64,000 nucleotides of DNA. Source: Aldehydirespirator sp965204875. GTDB taxonomy: Bacteria > Actinomycetota > Acidimicrobiia > Acidimicrobiales > Aldehydirespiratoraceae. Under the pieces are notes generated by a model. That model worked only from the letters and a program-made list of their open reading frames with translations, was not told the DNA's origin and did not search any database. Shown here in pieces: positions 31,032 through 40,337 of this stretch; position 1 is the stretch's first letter, and every line of letters starts with the position of its first letter. The position numbers and the translations under genes were made by a program. The stretch is from assembly GCA_965204875.1 (NCBI GenBank), contig OZ242020.1, positions 2,170,001-2,234,000 on the forward strand, given 5' to 3'.

Positions 31032-31969
31032 CGGTTCTCGCACTGGAGGGCCTGCGCAAGCGCTACGGCAGCGTCATGGCCCTCGATGGTTGCGGGTTCA
31101 AAGTCGAGCAGGGCCGGATCGTCGGGTTTCTCGGGCCCAACGGCGCCGGCAAGACCACGGCCATGCGCTCGGTGTTCGGGCTGATCCGCCCGGACGCTGG
31201 CACCGTCACCTGGAACGGCCGCACACCGACGCGCCATGACCTAACCCGCTTCGGCTACATGCCCGAGGAGCGGGGCCTGTACCCGAAGATGCCGGTGCGC
31301 CGCCAGCTCGTCTACATGGCACGGCTTCACGGCGTGTCCCGAGACCGGGCCGCAGCCGCGGCCGACGACTGGATCGAGAGGCTGGGGCTGGCTGCCAGGG
31401 CGAACGACCGGGTGAAGGCGCTGTCCAAGGGCAACCAGCAGCGCGTGCAGCTGGCCGCGGCGCTGATCCACGCCCCGGAGCTGATCGTGCTTGACGAGCC
31501 CTTCAGCGGGCTCGACCCGCCGGGCCGCGAGCAAGTGGCGGCGATCCTCAACGACACGGCGATGCAGGGTGCCGCGGTGCTCTTCTCTAGCCACGAGCTC
31601 GACTTTGTCGAGGGCTTCTGCGACGACGTGTCGATAATCGACCGGGGCCGCGTGGTCATGTCGGGCGTGCTGGCGGAGTTGCGGGACGCGTCACCGCACC
31701 GGCGGCTGGAGATCGAGCTGGGCGCCGGCGCGGGCGCGGATCCGCCAGGAGCGGACCTGGCGGGTCGTGTTGAGGGGGTCGTGACCCTGGGCCGCGACCG
31801 AACGCGCCTGACTTTCCAGATCCCGGCGGACGTCGATCTGCGAGCCTTGCTGGCTGCGATACCGGATGCCGCGAGCATCAGATCTTGCAGCTACTCGGCC
31901 CCGCCGCTGTCCGAACTCTTCCGTCAAGCGGTCGGAGCCCCAGCGGGCACGGCCGGGGAGGTCCGGTGA
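31028..31969 (+). CDS. ABC transporter ATP-binding protein (NatA-like)
   Basis: The product is 313 residues from TTG 31028, overlapping the secF stop by three bases. Walker A GPNGAGKTTAM, signature LSKGNQQRVQLAAAL, and Walker B LIVLDEPFSGLDPPG are all intact; the C-terminal domain is of the drug/sodium-export (DUF4162-like) type. It pairs with the membrane protein encoded 66 bases downstream to form an ABC-2 exporter resembling NatAB. The exported substrate cannot be read from the sequence. Confidence 0.9.
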   Translation: MTVLALEGLRKRYGSVMALDGCGFKVEQGRIVGFLGPNGAGKTTAMRSVFGLIRPDAGTVTWNGRTPTRHDLTRFGYMPEERGLYPKMPVRRQLVYMARLHGVSRDRAAAAADDWIERLGLAARANDRVKALSKGNQQRVQLAAALIHAPELIVLDEPFSGLDPPGREQVAAILNDTAMQGAAVLFSSHELDFVEGFCDDVSIIDRGRVVMSGVLAELRDASPHRRLEIELGAGAGADPPGADLAGRVEGVVTLGRDRTRLTFQIPADVDLRALLAAIPDAASIRSCSYSAPPLSELFRQAVGAPAGTAGEVR

Positions 31970-32043
31970 GCGGATCACAACACGCCCCCGCCGGCCTCCG
32001 CGAGCTGCTCGTGCGGGCCATCGCGCGGGGATGACGTGAGCGG
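31966..32043 (+). repeat. Start-codon echo of the ABC permease (70-bp spacing)
   Basis: GTGAGCGGATC at 31966 (overlapping the ATPase stop) mirrors the permease start GTGAGCGGGCT at 32036. The echo frame runs 22 codons to a TGA three bases before the real GTG. The match is short (8 exact bases), so this example is weaker than the others. Confidence 0.5.
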
Positions 32044-32920
32044 GCTTGCCTATGTCCGGCTGGTGGCGGCGCGGGAGATCCGCGAGCGGGGCTTCACGCC
32101 CGCCTACCTGATCTTTGGCTTGGCGCTGCCCGGTGCCTTGGCGCTGTTCTTGCTTTCCGGAGCGCAGGCCCTGGGCGCTGAGATAGCGCAGGAGTTGTCG
32201 GGGTGGGAAGCCGGCAACTCCGATGGGAGTGCGAAGGAAACGGAGCGGAACCTCGCCTTCACCGTCGTCGCCATCCCGCTGATCCTCGCCACATTCACCG
32301 CGAGCCCGTTGATGGGAGCGGCCGTCATCGAGGAGAAGTCCACCCGCATCATCGAGGTGTTGCTGGCAACGGTGAGGCCGCGCCGGCTGCTTGCCGGCAA
32401 GATGGTCGGGATCGGCCTGCTGGCGCTGTTGCCGGTCGCGATCGTCGATGTCAGCGCCATCGTGGCCATCGCAGTCTCGGATCTGAGCGATCTGCTGCCG
32501 GGGCTGACCGCGGGCCGGCTGCCCGTGATGGTGCTCTGGTTCCTGCTCGGCTACGGCTTCTTCGTGGTGTTATCCGGGACTCTCGCATCCCTGGCATCTC
32601 AGCCCGACGAGAACTTCTGGCAAGTCCTGGTCATGCTCCTGGTGTGGGTCGGGTTCTTCGCGGGTTCGGCCACCGTTGCCGATCCTCACTCCGCTTTCGC
32701 CGTTGCCGTCTCTTACGTGCCGTTCACGGCTCCGTTCGTGGTGCCCGCAAGGGCCCTGACGGGTGACATCACCGCCTGGGCACACCTGCTGGCGGCAGCG
32801 CTGATGGTCGCCGTCATGGTGCCGATCTGGCTGGCGGCGGCCAGGATCTACGCCGGGTCATCGCTGCGCGTTCATGGCCGGACCAGGATCGGCGACGCCT
32901 ACAGGTCGGCCGAGCTCTGA
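32036..32920 (+). CDS. ABC-2 type transporter permease (NatB-like)
   Basis: The product is 294 residues from GTG 32036. Six transmembrane helices are apparent: residues 20-45 (LIFGLALPGALALFLLSGA), then five from about 75 onward (LAFTVVAIPLILATFTASPL, VGIGLLALLPVAIVDVSAIV, and others). ASPLMGAAVIEEKSTRIIEV is the coupling-helix signature of NatB-type ABC-2 permeases. The external segment between helices 1 and 2 is only about 30 residues, whereas NatB-like proteins usually carry a much larger one. It works with the ATPase just upstream. Confidence 0.85.
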   Translation: MSGLAYVRLVAAREIRERGFTPAYLIFGLALPGALALFLLSGAQALGAEIAQELSGWEAGNSDGSAKETERNLAFTVVAIPLILATFTASPLMGAAVIEEKSTRIIEVLLATVRPRRLLAGKMVGIGLLALLPVAIVDVSAIVAIAVSDLSDLLPGLTAGRLPVMVLWFLLGYGFFVVLSGTLASLASQPDENFWQVLVMLLVWVGFFAGSATVADPHSAFAVAVSYVPFTAPFVVPARALTGDITAWAHLLAAALMVAVMVPIWLAAARIYAGSSLRVHGRTRIGDAYRSAEL

Positions 32921-32945
32921 CCAGCGCCGCCTCAGGTCACCTTTA

Positions 32946-35327
32946 TCAGGTCACCTCGATGGTCGTGGCGATGATTGATCGGCGATCGTAGACCGCGGTC
33001 TCGCCGCCGAGTTCGACGGTGACGGCTCGCATGGCAGGATCGAAGGACGACCCCCCGACGCGGAACGTGAACGATCCGGGCTCGGTGGCTAGCGCCATGT
33101 CGAGCCCGTGGAAGGCGAGCCGGCTGGGGTGGACGCCGAAGACCACATTGCGGGTGGCGCCGGCCGGGATCGGCACCCGGGCGAACCCCACGAGCTCGCG
33201 CACCGGTCGGGCCACCGAGGCCACCTCGTCGGTGACATAGAGTTGCACGACCTCGTCGCCGTCGCGGTCGCTGGTGTTGGTGACCGCCACCGACACGGTG
33301 GTCGCGGCGGTGGTCGAACCGGGCTCGACCTGAGGCTCGGCGTACTCGAACGAGCAGTACGAGAGTCCGTGGCCGAACCAGTGGAGCGCGCTGGTCTCGC
33401 AATCGACGTAGTCGCCGTAGAACTCGCTGCGGTGGCCCCGGTTGCGCATGTCGTGGTGGAGCGGCAGCTGTCCCACATGCCTCGGCAGGCTGACCGGCAG
33501 GCGGCCGGCCGGGCTCACCGCCCCCGTCAGAACGTCGGCCAGCGCGGCTCCGCCCTCCTCGCCGGGCGGGACGCACCACAGCAGCGCCGCCGCGGCCGAC
33601 GCCTCGGCGCCGAGGGTGTGGACCCGACCGCTGATCACCACGACCACGGTCGGCGTGCCGGTTGCCGCGACCGCGGCCACCAGCTCGCCCTGAACACCGG
33701 GAAGGCCCAGGTCGGTGGCGTCTCGGGCCTCGCCGACGGTGGCGTCGAGCGTGAGCCCGGATCTGGCCCCGACAAAGAGGATGGCCACATCGGCGGCCTC
33801 CGCCGCCGCCACCGCATCGGCGAACCCGCTGCGATCCTCGCCGCTGTCGGCGCAGCCCCTGGCATAGCTGACGGCGGCGTCTCCGAGCGCGGCACGCAAG
33901 CCGGCCAGGGGAGTGACATGACGGATGTAGTGCGCTCCGGCGGCGTAGGCGCCCGGTGCCTCGGGCAGCTCATCGGTGCCGAGCCCGTCAACCGTCGCGC
34001 CGGCGGGCGCGAGCGTGTCGGCCACCTCCTCAAGGCGGCACTGCCAGATGATCTCGACATGGGCGGGATAGTGGTAGTCGCCCTGCAGCAGCCTGGCGTC
34101 GTCGGCGTGGGGGCCGATCACTGCGACGCGCCCGGCCGCGGGATCGAGCGGGAGCACGCCGCCGTCGTTGTGCAGCAGCACCACGCCTTCGGCCGCGGCA
34201 CGCCGGGCCAGGGCCCGCTGGCCGGCGGCGTCGAACACCTCGGGGGCACGTCCCGGATCGACGTAGGGGTCCTCGAACAGCCCGAGCCGGAACTTCTGGG
34301 CCAGCACGCGGGCGCAGGACTCGTTGACGAGAGCCTCGTCGAAGCGCCCGCTGCGCACCGCCTCGGGAATGTGCCGGTAGCAGTCGAGCACGGGCAGTTC
34401 GATGTCGAGCCCGGCGCCGAGGGCGGCGACCGCCGACTCGGCGTCATCGGCGGCGGTCTTGTGGCTGAGGCTGAGCTGCTTGACCGCAAAGTAGTCCGCC
34501 ACCACCGTGCCGTCGAAGCCCAGCTCCTCGCGCAGCAGGCCGGTCAGCAGCTCGCGGCTCGCCGCGACGGGGACGCCGTCCACCGAGGAGTAGCTGTTCA
34601 TGATCGATGCGAGCCCGGCCTCGCGGACGGCCGCGGCGAACGGTTCGGCGTAGACCTCCCGCAGTTCCCGCCCGCCGAGATGCACCGGCGCCTGGTTGCG
34701 TCCCCCGACCGAGCCGGAATATCCCAGGAAGTGCTTGCCCGTGCAGACCACGCCGCCGGCCAGGTCGTCGGTCTGCAGCGCCCTCACATACGCCACCCCC
34801 ATGCGGGCGCATAGCTCGGGCGACTCCCCGTAGGTTTCCTCGACCCGCCCCCAGCGGGGGTCGCGGGCCACATCGAGCACCGGAGCGAGGTTGTGGCGTG
34901 CGCCGACCGCCAGCATCTGCGCACGGATCACCCCGGCGACCTCGCCCATCAGGTCGACGTCCCAGGTGGCGGCGAGCCCGAGGCCCTGCGGGAACGTGGT
35001 CGCGCCGCGATGCAGGAAACCTCCCACCGCCTCCTCGTGAACCACCATGGGAATGCCCAGCCGGGTGCGCTCGACGAGCACCCGCTGGATCGAGTTGGCG
35101 AGCTCGGCCGATTCTCTGGGTCCGAGGCCGGTGCTGGCACCGATCCGGGTGACCTGGCCGATGCCTTCGGGCAGGAGTTGCGCGGTGCGGTCGCTGTCGA
35201 ACGGCAGCAGGCGCGCCAGCCACACGGCCCCGAGCTGCGACACCTTCTCGGTCAGGGTCATGCGGCTCAGCAGATCGTCCACCCGGTCGCTGACGGCGGC
35301 TGCAGGATCTCGATACAGAGCACTCAT
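32946..35327 (-). CDS. Glycoside hydrolase family 3 (beta-glucosidase/xylosidase type)
   Basis: The product is 793 residues from ATG 35327 (MSALYRDPAAAVSDRVDDLL). The antisense frame continues open past this point under the relA gene, but that is a high-GC artefact. Domains: an N-terminal TIM barrel with PVLDVARDPRWGRVEETYGE, CTGKHFLGYSGSVGGRNQ and the nucleophile Asp in FDGTVVADYFAVKQ; an alpha/beta sandwich; and a C-terminal fibronectin type III-like domain (VAVTNTSDRDGDEVVQLYV). There is no signal peptide, so it acts inside the cell on imported oligosaccharides. It sits alone between the ABC exporter and relA on the opposite strand. Confidence 0.93.
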   Translation of the reverse strand: MSALYRDPAAAVSDRVDDLLSRMTLTEKVSQLGAVWLARLLPFDSDRTAQLLPEGIGQVTRIGASTGLGPRESAELANSIQRVLVERTRLGIPMVVHEEAVGGFLHRGATTFPQGLGLAATWDVDLMGEVAGVIRAQMLAVGARHNLAPVLDVARDPRWGRVEETYGESPELCARMGVAYVRALQTDDLAGGVVCTGKHFLGYSGSVGGRNQAPVHLGGRELREVYAEPFAAAVREAGLASIMNSYSSVDGVPVAASRELLTGLLREELGFDGTVVADYFAVKQLSLSHKTAADDAESAVAALGAGLDIELPVLDCYRHIPEAVRSGRFDEALVNESCARVLAQKFRLGLFEDPYVDPGRAPEVFDAAGQRALARRAAAEGVVLLHNDGGVLPLDPAAGRVAVIGPHADDARLLQGDYHYPAHVEIIWQCRLEEVADTLAPAGATVDGLGTDELPEAPGAYAAGAHYIRHVTPLAGLRAALGDAAVSYARGCADSGEDRSGFADAVAAAEAADVAILFVGARSGLTLDATVGEARDATDLGLPGVQGELVAAVAATGTPTVVVVISGRVHTLGAEASAAAALLWCVPPGEEGGAALADVLTGAVSPAGRLPVSLPRHVGQLPLHHDMRNRGHRSEFYGDYVDCETSALHWFGHGLSYCSFEYAEPQVEPGSTTAATTVSVAVTNTSDRDGDEVVQLYVTDEVASVARPVRELVGFARVPIPAGATRNVVFGVHPSRLAFHGLDMALATEPGSFTFRVGGSSFDPAMRAVTVELGGETAVYDRRSIIATTIEVT

Positions 35328-35340
35328 CGGTGCACGATGA

Positions 35341-35357
35341 TAAAGCACCGAGCGCTT
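35341..35357 (-). promoter_or_regulatory. Possible LacI-family operator upstream of the GH3 gene
   Basis: On the minus strand AAAGCGCTCGGTGCTTT, an imperfect palindrome (AAAGC-N7-GCTTT), lies 14-30 bases upstream of the GH3 start. LacI-family sugar repressors favour AAAGCGCTTT-like sites. No regulator gene is nearby, so this is a suggestion from sequence only. Confidence 0.3.
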
Positions 35358-35480
35358 TGACCGCCGGGTTTGAGAGGGCTCGCGCTGTGCCTGCCCCGGT
35401 ACTGTTGCGCAGGTGACCGGCAGCGAGCACAGCGCAGCACCCCAGAGGGTCCCCCAGGCGGCCTGAGTGGCGGGGCCCGA

Positions 35481-37727
35481 GTGTCGACGGTAACGAGGGT
35501 CCTGCCCTGGAGGCGCGGCGCCAAGCGCCCGGCCGCGGCTGAGATCACGGCGCTGCTCAACTGCTACCGGCAACACCGGCGCGGCGCCTCCACCGACCTC
35601 ATCGAGCGGGCCTTCGAGGTGGCGGCCGCCGCGCACGTCGGGCAGACGCGGCTCTCGGGCGAGCCCTACATACGCCACCCGGTGGCGGTGGCCACCATCG
35701 TCGCCAAGCTCGGGCTCGACGACGTCACCGTGGCGGCGGCGCTGCTGCACGACGCGGTCGAGGACACCGACGTGGCCCTGGCCGCCATCGAGGCCGACTT
35801 CGGCGCGGACGTGAGCCGCATCGTGGACGGGGTGACCAAGCTCGATCGGGTGCAGTACGACACCCGCGAGCAGCAGCAGGCGGCGTCGGTGCGCAAGATG
35901 ATCGTGGCCATCGCCCGCGACCTGCGGGTGCTGATCATCAAGCTGGCGGACCGGCTGCACAACCTGCGCACCCTGGCGGTGCTGCCGGTGTTCAAGCAGA
36001 ACTACATCGCCCGTGAGACCCTCGACGTCTACGCCCCGCTGGCGCACCGGCTGGGCATGCAGGACGTCAAGCAGCAGCTCGAGGACCTGGCCTTCGCGGC
36101 GCTCGAGCCGCGCCGGTACGCGGAGATCGACCAGATGCTTCAGCAGCGCGCGCCCGAGCGCGACATCTACCTGGCGCAGGTGCTCGGCGACGTGGAGGCG
36201 CGGCTGACCGAGCTCGGCATCGCCGCCGAGGTCACGGGCCGCCCCAAGCACCTGTGGTCGATCTACGAGAAGATGGTGGTGAAGGGGCGCACCTTCGCGG
36301 AGATCTTCGACCTCGTCGGCATCCGCGTGATCGTCACCTCGGTCAGGGACTGCTACGCCGCGCTCGGCTCGATCCACTCCGCCTGGCGGCCGGTGCAGGG
36401 CCGCTTCAAGGACTACATCGCCATGCCCAAGTTCAACCTCTACCAGTCGCTGCACACGACCGTGGTGGGCCCGCAGGGCAAGACGCTGGAGGTGCAGATC
36501 CGGACCCGCGAGATGCACCAGCGCGCCGAGCACGGCGTGGCCGCGCACTGGGAGTACAAGGACGACTCGCCGCAGGCGGACATGGCCTGGCTGGCCCGCA
36601 TCATCGACTGGCAGCAGGAGACCTCCGACCCCGCGGAGTTCATGTCCAACCTCAAGATCGAGCTGGACACCGACGAGGTGTACGTGTTCACGCCGCAGGG
36701 CAAGGTGATCGAGCTGCCGGCGGGCGCCACGCCGGTCGACTTCGCCTACAGCATCCACACCGACGTGGGCCACGGCTGCGTGGGCTCGAAGGTGAACTCC
36801 AGGCTGGTGGCGCTCGACAGCCGCCTGGAGTCCGGCGACGTGGTGGAGATATTCACGTCGCGCACCGAGGGCGCGGGGCCGAGCCGGGACTGGCTCAAGT
36901 TCGTGGCCAGCCGCAGGGCGGCCAACAAGATCAGGCAGTGGTACTCGCGGGAGCGCCGGGCCGACGCCATCGAGCAGGGCCGCGACGACCTGATCCAGGC
37001 GCTGCGCCGCGAGGGCCTGCCGGCGCGGCGGCTGCTCAAGGACAAGCTGCTCGAGGTGGTTGCCGAGCAGCTCAACTACGCCTCGACCGACCTGCTGTTC
37101 CTGGCCATCGGCGAGAGCCACCAGTCGGCCTCGTCGGTAGCAGGGCGCTTCACGAGGGAGCTGCAGGGCGACGACGCCGGCGTCGTGGATGCTGCGGCCG
37201 GGCGCGACCGGCTGCCGACCACGGTCTGGCGCCGAGCCGAGCGCCGCAGCGCCAGCGCCGACATCGGCGTTCACGTCGAGGGGCTCGACGACATCCTCAT
37301 CCGGCTCTCGCAGTGCTGCAGCCCCGTGCCCCCCGACGAGATCATCGGGTTCGTCACCCGCGGCCGGGGCGTGTCGGTGCACCGTTCCGACTGCCTGAAC
37401 GCCATAGGGCTGTCCGAGGGCCAGGCCGACAGGCTGATCGAGGTCGAGTGGGACACCGAGAGCGGCGGCCTGTTCTCGACCACGATCACGGTCCAGGCCC
37501 TGGACCGGCCCGGACTGCTGCGCGACGTGAGCGACGTGCTCGCCGAGCACCGGCTCAGCATCCTCAGCGTCCGCGCCGAGACGGGCGACGACTTCATCGC
37601 CCGCATGGATCTCGAGTTCGAGCTGGCCGACGTGTCCCAGCTCGACTCGGTGCTGTCGTCGGTGCTCGGCCTCGAGAGCGTCTTCGACGCCTACCGGGTG
37701 CTCCCCGGCCGCAGCAACCCCAACTGA
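35481..37727 (+). CDS. relA: Bifunctional (p)ppGpp synthetase/hydrolase RelA/SpoT (Rel)
   Basis: The product is 748 residues from GTG 35481; the open frame begins at 35370 but that part is low-complexity and the start is not certain. An HD hydrolase domain (PYIRHPVAVATIVAKL, LLHDAVEDTDVAL) is intact. The synthetase domain has RPKHLWSIYEKMVVKGRTF, DLVGIRVIV and FKDYIAMPKFNLYQSLHTTV. TGS (VYVFTPQGKVIELPAGATPV), a zinc-finger/helical region (LSQCCSPVPPDEIIGFVTRG) and a C-terminal ACT domain follow. Both catalytic domains look functional, as in single-copy actinobacterial Rel. It controls the stringent response. Confidence 0.95.
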   Translation: MSTVTRVLPWRRGAKRPAAAEITALLNCYRQHRRGASTDLIERAFEVAAAAHVGQTRLSGEPYIRHPVAVATIVAKLGLDDVTVAAALLHDAVEDTDVALAAIEADFGADVSRIVDGVTKLDRVQYDTREQQQAASVRKMIVAIARDLRVLIIKLADRLHNLRTLAVLPVFKQNYIARETLDVYAPLAHRLGMQDVKQQLEDLAFAALEPRRYAEIDQMLQQRAPERDIYLAQVLGDVEARLTELGIAAEVTGRPKHLWSIYEKMVVKGRTFAEIFDLVGIRVIVTSVRDCYAALGSIHSAWRPVQGRFKDYIAMPKFNLYQSLHTTVVGPQGKTLEVQIRTREMHQRAEHGVAAHWEYKDDSPQADMAWLARIIDWQQETSDPAEFMSNLKIELDTDEVYVFTPQGKVIELPAGATPVDFAYSIHTDVGHGCVGSKVNSRLVALDSRLESGDVVEIFTSRTEGAGPSRDWLKFVASRRAANKIRQWYSRERRADAIEQGRDDLIQALRREGLPARRLLKDKLLEVVAEQLNYASTDLLFLAIGESHQSASSVAGRFTRELQGDDAGVVDAAAGRDRLPTTVWRRAERRSASADIGVHVEGLDDILIRLSQCCSPVPPDEIIGFVTRGRGVSVHRSDCLNAIGLSEGQADRLIEVEWDTESGGLFSTTITVQALDRPGLLRDVSDVLAEHRLSILSVRAETGDDFIARMDLEFELADVSQLDSVLSSVLGLESVFDAYRVLPGRSNPN

Positions 37728-37752
37728 ACCCCCTAAGGCGAGGACACTGCCT

Positions 37753-38742
37753 ATGGTTCGGTGCGTGGTTCAGCTGGCTTGCATGGTCATGCCCGAGGGG
37801 CCCGTAGCCGAGGTCGTGCGGGCCGCGGCGGCGGCCGAGCGGCTCGGCTGCAGCCGGGTGTGGATCCCCGATGAGGGCCTGGCGGCCCGGGAGTGCTGGG
37901 TGACGCTGGGAGCGGTCGCTGCGGCCACCGACTCAGTCGAGATAGGCACCGGCATCACCAACGCCTACACCCGCCATCCGGCTATGACGGCAGCGGCCGT
38001 CGCCACTCTGGACGAGGCGTCGAACGGGCGCGCCGCGCTCGGGATCGGCGCGGGCGGGGCCCTCACCCTGACGCCGCTGGCCATCGAGCGCCGGGCGCCG
38101 ATCACCGCCATGCGCGACCTGGCGCGCACCAGCCGGGCGCTCTGGTCGGGTGCGACCGTCGACTACGAGGGCGTGGCCGGCGGGTTCCGCGGGGCGCGCC
38201 TCGACTACGGCCGGGCGGGGATCCCGATCTGGCTGGCCGGGCGCGGCCCGCGAGTGATCCGGCTGGCGGGGGAGATAGCGGACGGCTTCATCCTGTCATT
38301 CGTGCACCGGGAGTTGATCGGAGAGCACCTGGCGGAACTGCGCGCCGCCGCCGCCGAGCATGACCGCCCCTGTCCGAGGCTGTGCTACATGACCACCTTG
38401 GCGACGACGGAGCGTGCCCGGGAGACCGCGCGGGCCAACCTGACCTTCCGGCTCGTCGACTCTCCCGCGGAGGTCAAGGCGCGGATCGGCTTGGACCGCC
38501 ACACCGAGGCCGCCATCCGTGAGGGCCTCGCCGGCGGCGGCCCCGCGGCGGCGGCCCGCTTCGTGCGCGACGACTGGATCGACGCCTTCGTCATCTCCGG
38601 GACGGTGGACGAGTGCCGCGCGGAGGTGGCCGCCGTGGTGGCCGGCCACGGGATCGACGAGTTTCAGGTGCCGGTGAGCGACCTCGCGTCGGCCGCTGAA
38701 GACCTGGCGCTGGCCGCGACGGTCGTCCGCGACACCGCCTGA
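37753..38742 (+). CDS. Luciferase-like (LLM) F420-dependent oxidoreductase, Mer-like
   Basis: The product is 329 residues and follows relA by 25 bases. It is a TIM-barrel flavin/F420 enzyme: AAAAERLGCSRVWIPDEG, EIGTGITNAYTRHPAMTAAA, GRAALGIGAGGALTL and IPIWLAGRGPRVIRLAGEIA. The pattern resembles the F420-dependent methylenetetrahydromethanopterin reductase group, a large family in Actinobacteria with mostly unknown substrates. The stop region (GCCTGAGCC) is echoed twice downstream. Confidence 0.85.
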   Translation: MVRCVVQLACMVMPEGPVAEVVRAAAAAERLGCSRVWIPDEGLAARECWVTLGAVAAATDSVEIGTGITNAYTRHPAMTAAAVATLDEASNGRAALGIGAGGALTLTPLAIERRAPITAMRDLARTSRALWSGATVDYEGVAGGFRGARLDYGRAGIPIWLAGRGPRVIRLAGEIADGFILSFVHRELIGEHLAELRAAAAEHDRPCPRLCYMTTLATTERARETARANLTFRLVDSPAEVKARIGLDRHTEAAIREGLAGGGPAAAARFVRDDWIDAFVISGTVDECRAEVAAVVAGHGIDEFQVPVSDLASAAEDLALAATVVRDTA

Positions 38743-38897
38743 GCCCCATGGCGGGCCCGCCGGGCTGCGGCCTGCCCTGGCGACGCTGGGCGACCTCGCT
38801 GGTGCCTGAGCCACGGGCACCTCCAGCCGCCTCGGCGGGATCGGCATCTGGCGACGCTGGGCGACCTCGCTGGTGCCTGAGCCCGATGGCGGTCCTG
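38738..38897 (+). repeat. 71-bp duplication echoing the upstream stop, between the LLM gene and hisS
   Basis: CTGGCGACGCTGGGCGACCT followed by CGCTGGTGCCTGAGCC occurs at 38777 and 38848 (71 bases). The end of each copy resembles the stop context of the LLM gene: GCCTGAGCCCCATGGCGG at 38738, GCCTGAGCCACGGGC, and GCCTGAGCCCGATGGCGG near 38876. It fills most of the 225-base gap before hisS; I see no other signal there. Confidence 0.88.
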
Positions 38898-38967
38898 GGG
38901 CCGCGGCGCTGTCCGGCGGTGACGGCCGCCCACGGCCCGACATGATGCGCCGGTAGCCTCGCAGGTC

Positions 38968-40251
38968 GTGGCCGAACCGCTGTTTCGAGCACCCGCGGGC
39001 ACCCGCGACATCCTGGCGCCGGAGTCGTCTCGGCGGCGGCGGCTGGTGGGCGTATTCGCCGATCTCGCTGCCAGGTCGGGCTTCGGGCTGCTGGAGTCGC
39101 CCCTGTTCGAGGACGTCGGGGTTTTCCGGCGCCTCGGCGCGTCCACCGAGGTCGTCACCAAGGAGATGTTCGAGTTCTTCGACAAGGCCGAGCCGCCCCG
39201 CCATCTCGCGCTCAGGCCGGAGCTCACCGCCAGTGTCTGCCGGGCCTTCGCCGAGCACCGGCCGACGGCGCCGTGGAAGATCTGGTACTCGGGCCCGCAG
39301 TTCCGCTACGAGCGTCCCCAGGCCGGCCGCTACCGCCAGTTCGACCAGGTGGGCGTCGAGACACTGGGCACCGACGACCCGCAGGCCGACGTGGAGGTGA
39401 TCTGCCTCGGTGCTCGCTTCTACGAGGCCCTCGGGATGCGCCGTGTGCGCTTGGAGATCAACAGCCTCGGCGACGCCGAGAGCCGTCCCGCCTACGACGC
39501 GGCGCTCAGCGAGTACCTCCACGGCCGGCGCGCCGAGCTGACCGAGCAGTCCCGGCTCACGCTGGAGCGCAACCCGCTGCGGGTGCTGGATTCCAAGCGG
39601 CCCGCGGACGCCGCCGTCATCGCCGGGGCGCCGCTGATGGCCGACTTCACCACAGGCGCCTCGGCCGAGCATTTCGAGGCGGTCCGGGCCGGGCTCGACG
39701 GCCTCGGCGTCGCCTACGAGACGTCGCCACGGCTCGTGCGCGGCTTCGACTACTACACCCGCACCGCCTTCGAGTTCGTGGCCGACGCCCTAAGCAGCGC
39801 CCAGAACGCGGTGGGCGGCGGCGGGCGCTACGACGGCCTGGTGCAGGCACTGGGCGGGCCGCCCACGCCGGGCATCGGCTTCGCTCTCGGGGTGGACCGC
39901 ATCCTGCTGGCCTGCGACGCCGAGAGAGCCTTCGCCGGTGACGCCGCCGGGGTGCAGGTGTTCGTGGTGGACACCGCCGGCGGCGACAGCGCGACCGTGC
40001 TGTGCGACCGGCTCCGGCAGGCGGGACTGGGTGTGGAGCGAGCCTTCGACGGCCGGTCGATGAAGGCTCAGATGAAGCGGGCGGACCGCTCCGGTGCGCA
40101 CCTGGCAGTGATCGTCGGGCCCGACGAGAGGGCCGACCGCAGCGCCACCGTGCGCGACCTGCGCAGCGGCTCCGGGCAGCGCAGGGTGCCACAGGTCGAG
40201 CTGGTGGCCGAGGTCACAGCGATGCTGGCCCGGAGCGAGAGCGGCTCATGA
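38968..40251 (+). CDS. hisS: Histidyl-tRNA synthetase
   Basis: The product is 427 residues from GTG 38968. The class II core is present: motif 2 RYERPQAGRYRQFDQVGVE, the histidine-binding LVRGFDYYTRTAFEF, motif 3 GGGRYDGLVQALGG then GIGFALGVDR, and a C-terminal anticodon domain. It charges tRNA-His. The stop TGA overlaps an ATG that belongs to the repeat preceding aspS. Confidence 0.95.
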   Translation: MAEPLFRAPAGTRDILAPESSRRRRLVGVFADLAARSGFGLLESPLFEDVGVFRRLGASTEVVTKEMFEFFDKAEPPRHLALRPELTASVCRAFAEHRPTAPWKIWYSGPQFRYERPQAGRYRQFDQVGVETLGTDDPQADVEVICLGARFYEALGMRRVRLEINSLGDAESRPAYDAALSEYLHGRRAELTEQSRLTLERNPLRVLDSKRPADAAVIAGAPLMADFTTGASAEHFEAVRAGLDGLGVAYETSPRLVRGFDYYTRTAFEFVADALSSAQNAVGGGGRYDGLVQALGGPPTPGIGFALGVDRILLACDAERAFAGDAAGVQVFVVDTAGGDSATVLCDRLRQAGLGVERAFDGRSMKAQMKRADRSGAHLAVIVGPDERADRSATVRDLRSGSGQRRVPQVELVAEVTAMLARSESGS

Positions 40252-40336
40252 CCGGCAGAGACGCCACCGAGACCCAGTCGCCGGTGCCCTCGGGGCTTGC
40301 CCCGGAGCGGCTCATGACCGGCAGCGAAGCCACCAC
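40239..40336 (+). repeat. 66-bp in-frame duplication at the hisS-aspS junction
   Basis: AGCGGCTCATGACCGGCAG occurs at 40241 and 40307, both followed by GACGCCACC or GAAGCCACC. The first ATGA is the hisS stop. Both ATGs are in the aspS frame, so aspS has three candidate starts: 40248, 40314 and 40338. Confidence 0.9.
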
Positions 40337-40337
40337 C

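Noticed and set aside
32946..37550. A 1,534-residue minus-strand open frame covering the GH3 gene and most of relA antisense.
   Set aside because: Only the part from ATG 35327 onward resembles a protein family; the rest mirrors relA codons and is the usual open antisense frame of high-GC coding DNA.
40002..40337. Extending aspS to the upstream ATG at 40002.
   Set aside because: That stretch lies inside hisS in another frame; the conserved AspRS N-terminus begins at 40338.
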